From positions 1 through 64,000 of the forward strand of contig JAIERK010000134.1 in the NCBI GenBank assembly GCA_019746975.1: DNA of 64,000 nucleotides. Direction: 5' to 3'. Source of the stretch: Candidatus Obscuribacterales bacterium. Lineage in GTDB: Bacteria; Cyanobacteriota; Vampirovibrionia; Obscuribacterales; Obscuribacteraceae. Position numbers and translations under genes: made by a program. This document shows positions 61,831 to 64,000 of the stretch, in pieces. A model generated the notes under the pieces. The model worked only from the letters and a program-made list of their open reading frames with translations, ran no database searches and was not told the DNA's origin. How positions within the stretch are numbered: the first letter of the stretch is position 1; every line of letters begins with the position of its first letter.

Positions 61831-64000
61831 GAATTGACAGAATGAAAGAGATTTCAACAGTTGATGTCGAAAAAGAAGGCTCCAAGATCTGTCGTCAATG
61901 CGGCAAAGTAAATCGTGTGGCAAAAACAGGCTCGCTGACTAGCTGGCTCTTCGCCGACAACCGCTGCCAATGCCAGGGACAAAACTTAGACATCGTCGCA
62001 CCGATCGATCAGTTGGAAGATGTTGCCTTTGATGGTTACGAGGTCATCAGTGTACTTGGCTACGGCGGCATGGGCACAGTGTTCAAAGTCAAACAGCTCG
62101 GTACCGACAGCGTCTTCGCTATCAAATTGATGCGCGCTGATATCGCAAAAGATCCTGTCTCAGTAAAGCGCTTCGAGCAAGAGGTCGAGTCTTGTATTTC
62201 ACTCTGTCACGAGAATCTACCCATCGTATACGGACTGAACAGGACTGCCGATGGGCTTCCATACTTCGTGATGGATTACCTCAGAGGTTCAACACTCCAG
62301 ACACTGCTCGCCAAAGAGGGGTTTCTCGAGCCCAAAAAAGCAATTTCGATTTTCTCGAAGGTGAGCGCCGCGCTTCTCTACGCACAGAAATTTGGTATCG
62401 TCCATCGCGATATTAAACCGGGCAACATATTTATCGCCACTGATGCCAATGGCGAAGAATCTGTCAAAGTCTTGGACTTCGGAATTGCCAGAGTTCTAAA
62501 ATCAGATTCGGGTCTGGCGCAGAGCCTGACATCGACCGGTGAGATTTTCGGAAGCCCACTCTACATGAGCCCCGAACAGTGCCGGGGCGAAGAGGTCGAC
62601 ACAAGATCTGATATCTACGCTCTCGGCTGCGTCGTCTATGAGATGCTTTGCGGCAAGCCACCTTTCCAGGGGAAAAACCCAGTTCAAACTATCTTGAAGC
62701 ATCTTAGCGACGACGAGCCGGATCCACTGGTATCAAAAAAGCTCGGTGTCTCTAACTCGCTCCAGAATGTTGTGTTCAAGTGCCTCGCAAAACAGCCAGA
62801 TCAACGATACAACAATTTCGGAGAGTTGCAGCGCGATCTTAGTCTGCTCGAATCCGGCGCGGATGTTAACGTTCAGCTTGCGAAGCGCAAAGGCAAATCA
62901 CGCGCAAAACTCTGGACCATACGCGTACTTCAATTTTGCATAATTGCACTAGTGGGCGTGATGAGCCTGATGCTGGTGCTGATTTATGCATTTCCCGCTG
63001 GTGACATAGGCTCCTTGACCAAAGCAATTGAGAAAAATCCCCGGGACTGGGAGAGTTACATGTGGCGTGCCAAGATTTACGCACAGGCAGGCCGCAGTGC
63101 GGAGGCGCTCGCCGACAACAACGAAGCTCTACTAATCAATCCCAATGCCTATTGGGCGCTTCGTCAGCGAGCTTCGCTCTACATTCAATACCAGCTCTAC
63201 GACAGGGCAATCGAAGATGCATCCCGAGCAATCAAAATCTCTCCCGATTTAGACGCTGCGTACCTGGAACGTGCCTCGGCGTATATGGCAAAATCCAAAT
63301 ACGATCAGGCAATCAGCGATTTGACGATGGCATTGAAGGTCAATCCATTCAACGCCCACCACAAGAATGTCTTGGCATATATTCTCAGAGCACAATGCTA
63401 CACTGCTCTCGGCAAACTCGATCGAGCTGCTGCAGACACAGAACGCGCTAAGGGACTGGGAGTCAAATCGATAAACCCTGAACACCAGAAATGGTACACC
63501 TCGCTCGACAAACAACTGCTCCTGACGAACTCGCAGATTTTAGCCGCGCAACGACAAAATAAGGGGGCTCTTGAAGACATCAATCGGGCTCTCGAGATAG
63601 ATCCGAAAAATACCGATTCACTGAATTCGAGAGCAGGCACATACATCGAAATGGGAGAGCGAGAAAAGGCCGACCAAGATCTTACGGCAGTCGTGGAGCT
63701 CGAACCAGATCAAGACCTCGCTTACCTTCGCCGCGGCACGAATCGCATGTTCATGGGAAGAATGAACGAGGCCATGCAAGACCTCGACAGAGCTGTGCGA
63801 GCCAAACCCAATGATGCAAGCTATCGACACGAGAGAGGATTTGCACGCTTTGTAGCTGGAGAGTACCAAAAAGCGTTGCTGGACTTTCGGAAAAACCTCG
63901 ACCTCACCGACAACCAGGGCAGTCACTCGATTCCGTGCGCTGTCGGCGCTTATTTTTGCAATCGATTCCTGAATCAACCAGCGACTGCAGAGATCAAGGC
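61827..64000 (+). CDS. Membrane Ser/Thr kinase with four-Cys head and TPR tail (paralogue 4, partial)
   Basis: Open to the right edge, at least 724 codons; the true stop lies beyond the window. ATG 61827 overlaps the previous stop (ATGA); ATG 61842 is also in frame. Head: CRQCGK, then SLTSWLF and CQC, spacing C-x2-C-x21-C-x-C. Kinase: GYGGMGTVF, AIKLMRAD, HRDIKPGNI, DFGIAR, YMSPEQC, nearly identical in the activation segment to paralogue 3. One hydrophobic helix (about 365-385; basic residues before it), then TPRs (SYMWRAKIYAQAGRSAEALAD and on). Recent tandem duplicate of its upstream neighbour. Confidence 0.92.
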   Translation, partial: MRIDRMKEISTVDVEKEGSKICRQCGKVNRVAKTGSLTSWLFADNRCQCQGQNLDIVAPIDQLEDVAFDGYEVISVLGYGGMGTVFKVKQLGTDSVFAIKLMRADIAKDPVSVKRFEQEVESCISLCHENLPIVYGLNRTADGLPYFVMDYLRGSTLQTLLAKEGFLEPKKAISIFSKVSAALLYAQKFGIVHRDIKPGNIFIATDANGEESVKVLDFGIARVLKSDSGLAQSLTSTGEIFGSPLYMSPEQCRGEEVDTRSDIYALGCVVYEMLCGKPPFQGKNPVQTILKHLSDDEPDPLVSKKLGVSNSLQNVVFKCLAKQPDQRYNNFGELQRDLSLLESGADVNVQLAKRKGKSRAKLWTIRVLQFCIIALVGVMSLMLVLIYAFPAGDIGSLTKAIEKNPRDWESYMWRAKIYAQAGRSAEALADNNEALLINPNAYWALRQRASLYIQYQLYDRAIEDASRAIKISPDLDAAYLERASAYMAKSKYDQAISDLTMALKVNPFNAHHKNVLAYILRAQCYTALGKLDRAAADTERAKGLGVKSINPEHQKWYTSLDKQLLLTNSQILAAQRQNKGALEDINRALEIDPKNTDSLNSRAGTYIEMGEREKADQDLTAVVELEPDQDLAYLRRGTNRMFMGRMNEAMQDLDRAVRAKPNDASYRHERGFARFVAGEYQKALLDFRKNLDLTDNQGSHSIPCAVGAYFCNRFLNQPATAEIK

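Noticed and set aside
1-64000. CRISPR arrays, insertion sequences, prophage genes
   Set aside because: None found: repeats seen are TPR, LRR or hexapeptide codes, or short intergenic elements, and there is no transposase, integrase or Cas-like protein.

Overview
The window (64 kb, mid-GC, about 38 protein genes, no rRNA, tRNA, transposase or CRISPR array seen) looks like the chromosome of a free-living bacterium with a complex envelope and heavy signalling. Its best fit is a non-photosynthetic relative of Cyanobacteria (Melainabacteria/Vampirovibrionia, Obscuribacter-like). The clues are a SLOG-fold protein of a type I know mainly from Cyanobacteria (26781-27296), GT9 heptosyltransferase-like genes, many Ser/Thr kinases carrying TPRs, and TPR-rich giant proteins. 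This placement is inference from gene content, not phylogeny.

Layout. 1-9722 holds housekeeping and envelope genes: secA (broken by an in-frame TAG), rlmN, a probable lipid-aminoacylation operon (membrane protein, DUF2156/MprF-C-like transferase, alpha/beta hydrolase), a glutaminase with the EF-hand-like/glutaminase/ankyrin layout of animal enzymes, and a bestrophin-like channel. 9928-14806 is signalling: a response regulator fused to a Ser/Thr kinase, its LRR membrane partner, and a histidine kinase/OmpR regulator pair. 15148-20241 has a type IV pilin, a TPR protein, an LCP ligase and a GT9 transferase. 20324-27296 (minus strand) has a TPR / histidine kinase / HD-GYP operon, then mraY and the SLOG gene. 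27772-31377 has pcrA/uvrD with a long disordered tail, and ndk. 31884-39290 is a surface-glycan locus (GT9 with a large disordered insert, sugar aminotransferase, hexapeptide acyltransferase, GT-C-like membrane transferase) interrupted by a small histone-H1-like/ribbon-helix-helix protein.

39317-64000 is a signalling block: a giant TPR protein, two tandem PAS histidine kinases, a 1357-residue protein with an atypical kinase head and an unrecognised helical body, and four paralogous membrane Ser/Thr kinases. All four kinases start with the same short four-cysteine motif and end in TPRs predicted to lie outside the membrane. A histidine kinase, a convergent OmpR regulator and a small membrane protein sit between the two kinase pairs.

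The strongest candidates for something undescribed are the four-cysteine/kinase/TPR receptor family, the 1357-residue kinase-headed protein, the regulator-kinase fusion with its LRR partner, the H1-like RHH protein, and two non-coding patterns: a dispersed intergenic repeat with rigid spacing and a five-copy 11-bp iteron array upstream of the aminotransferase gene.
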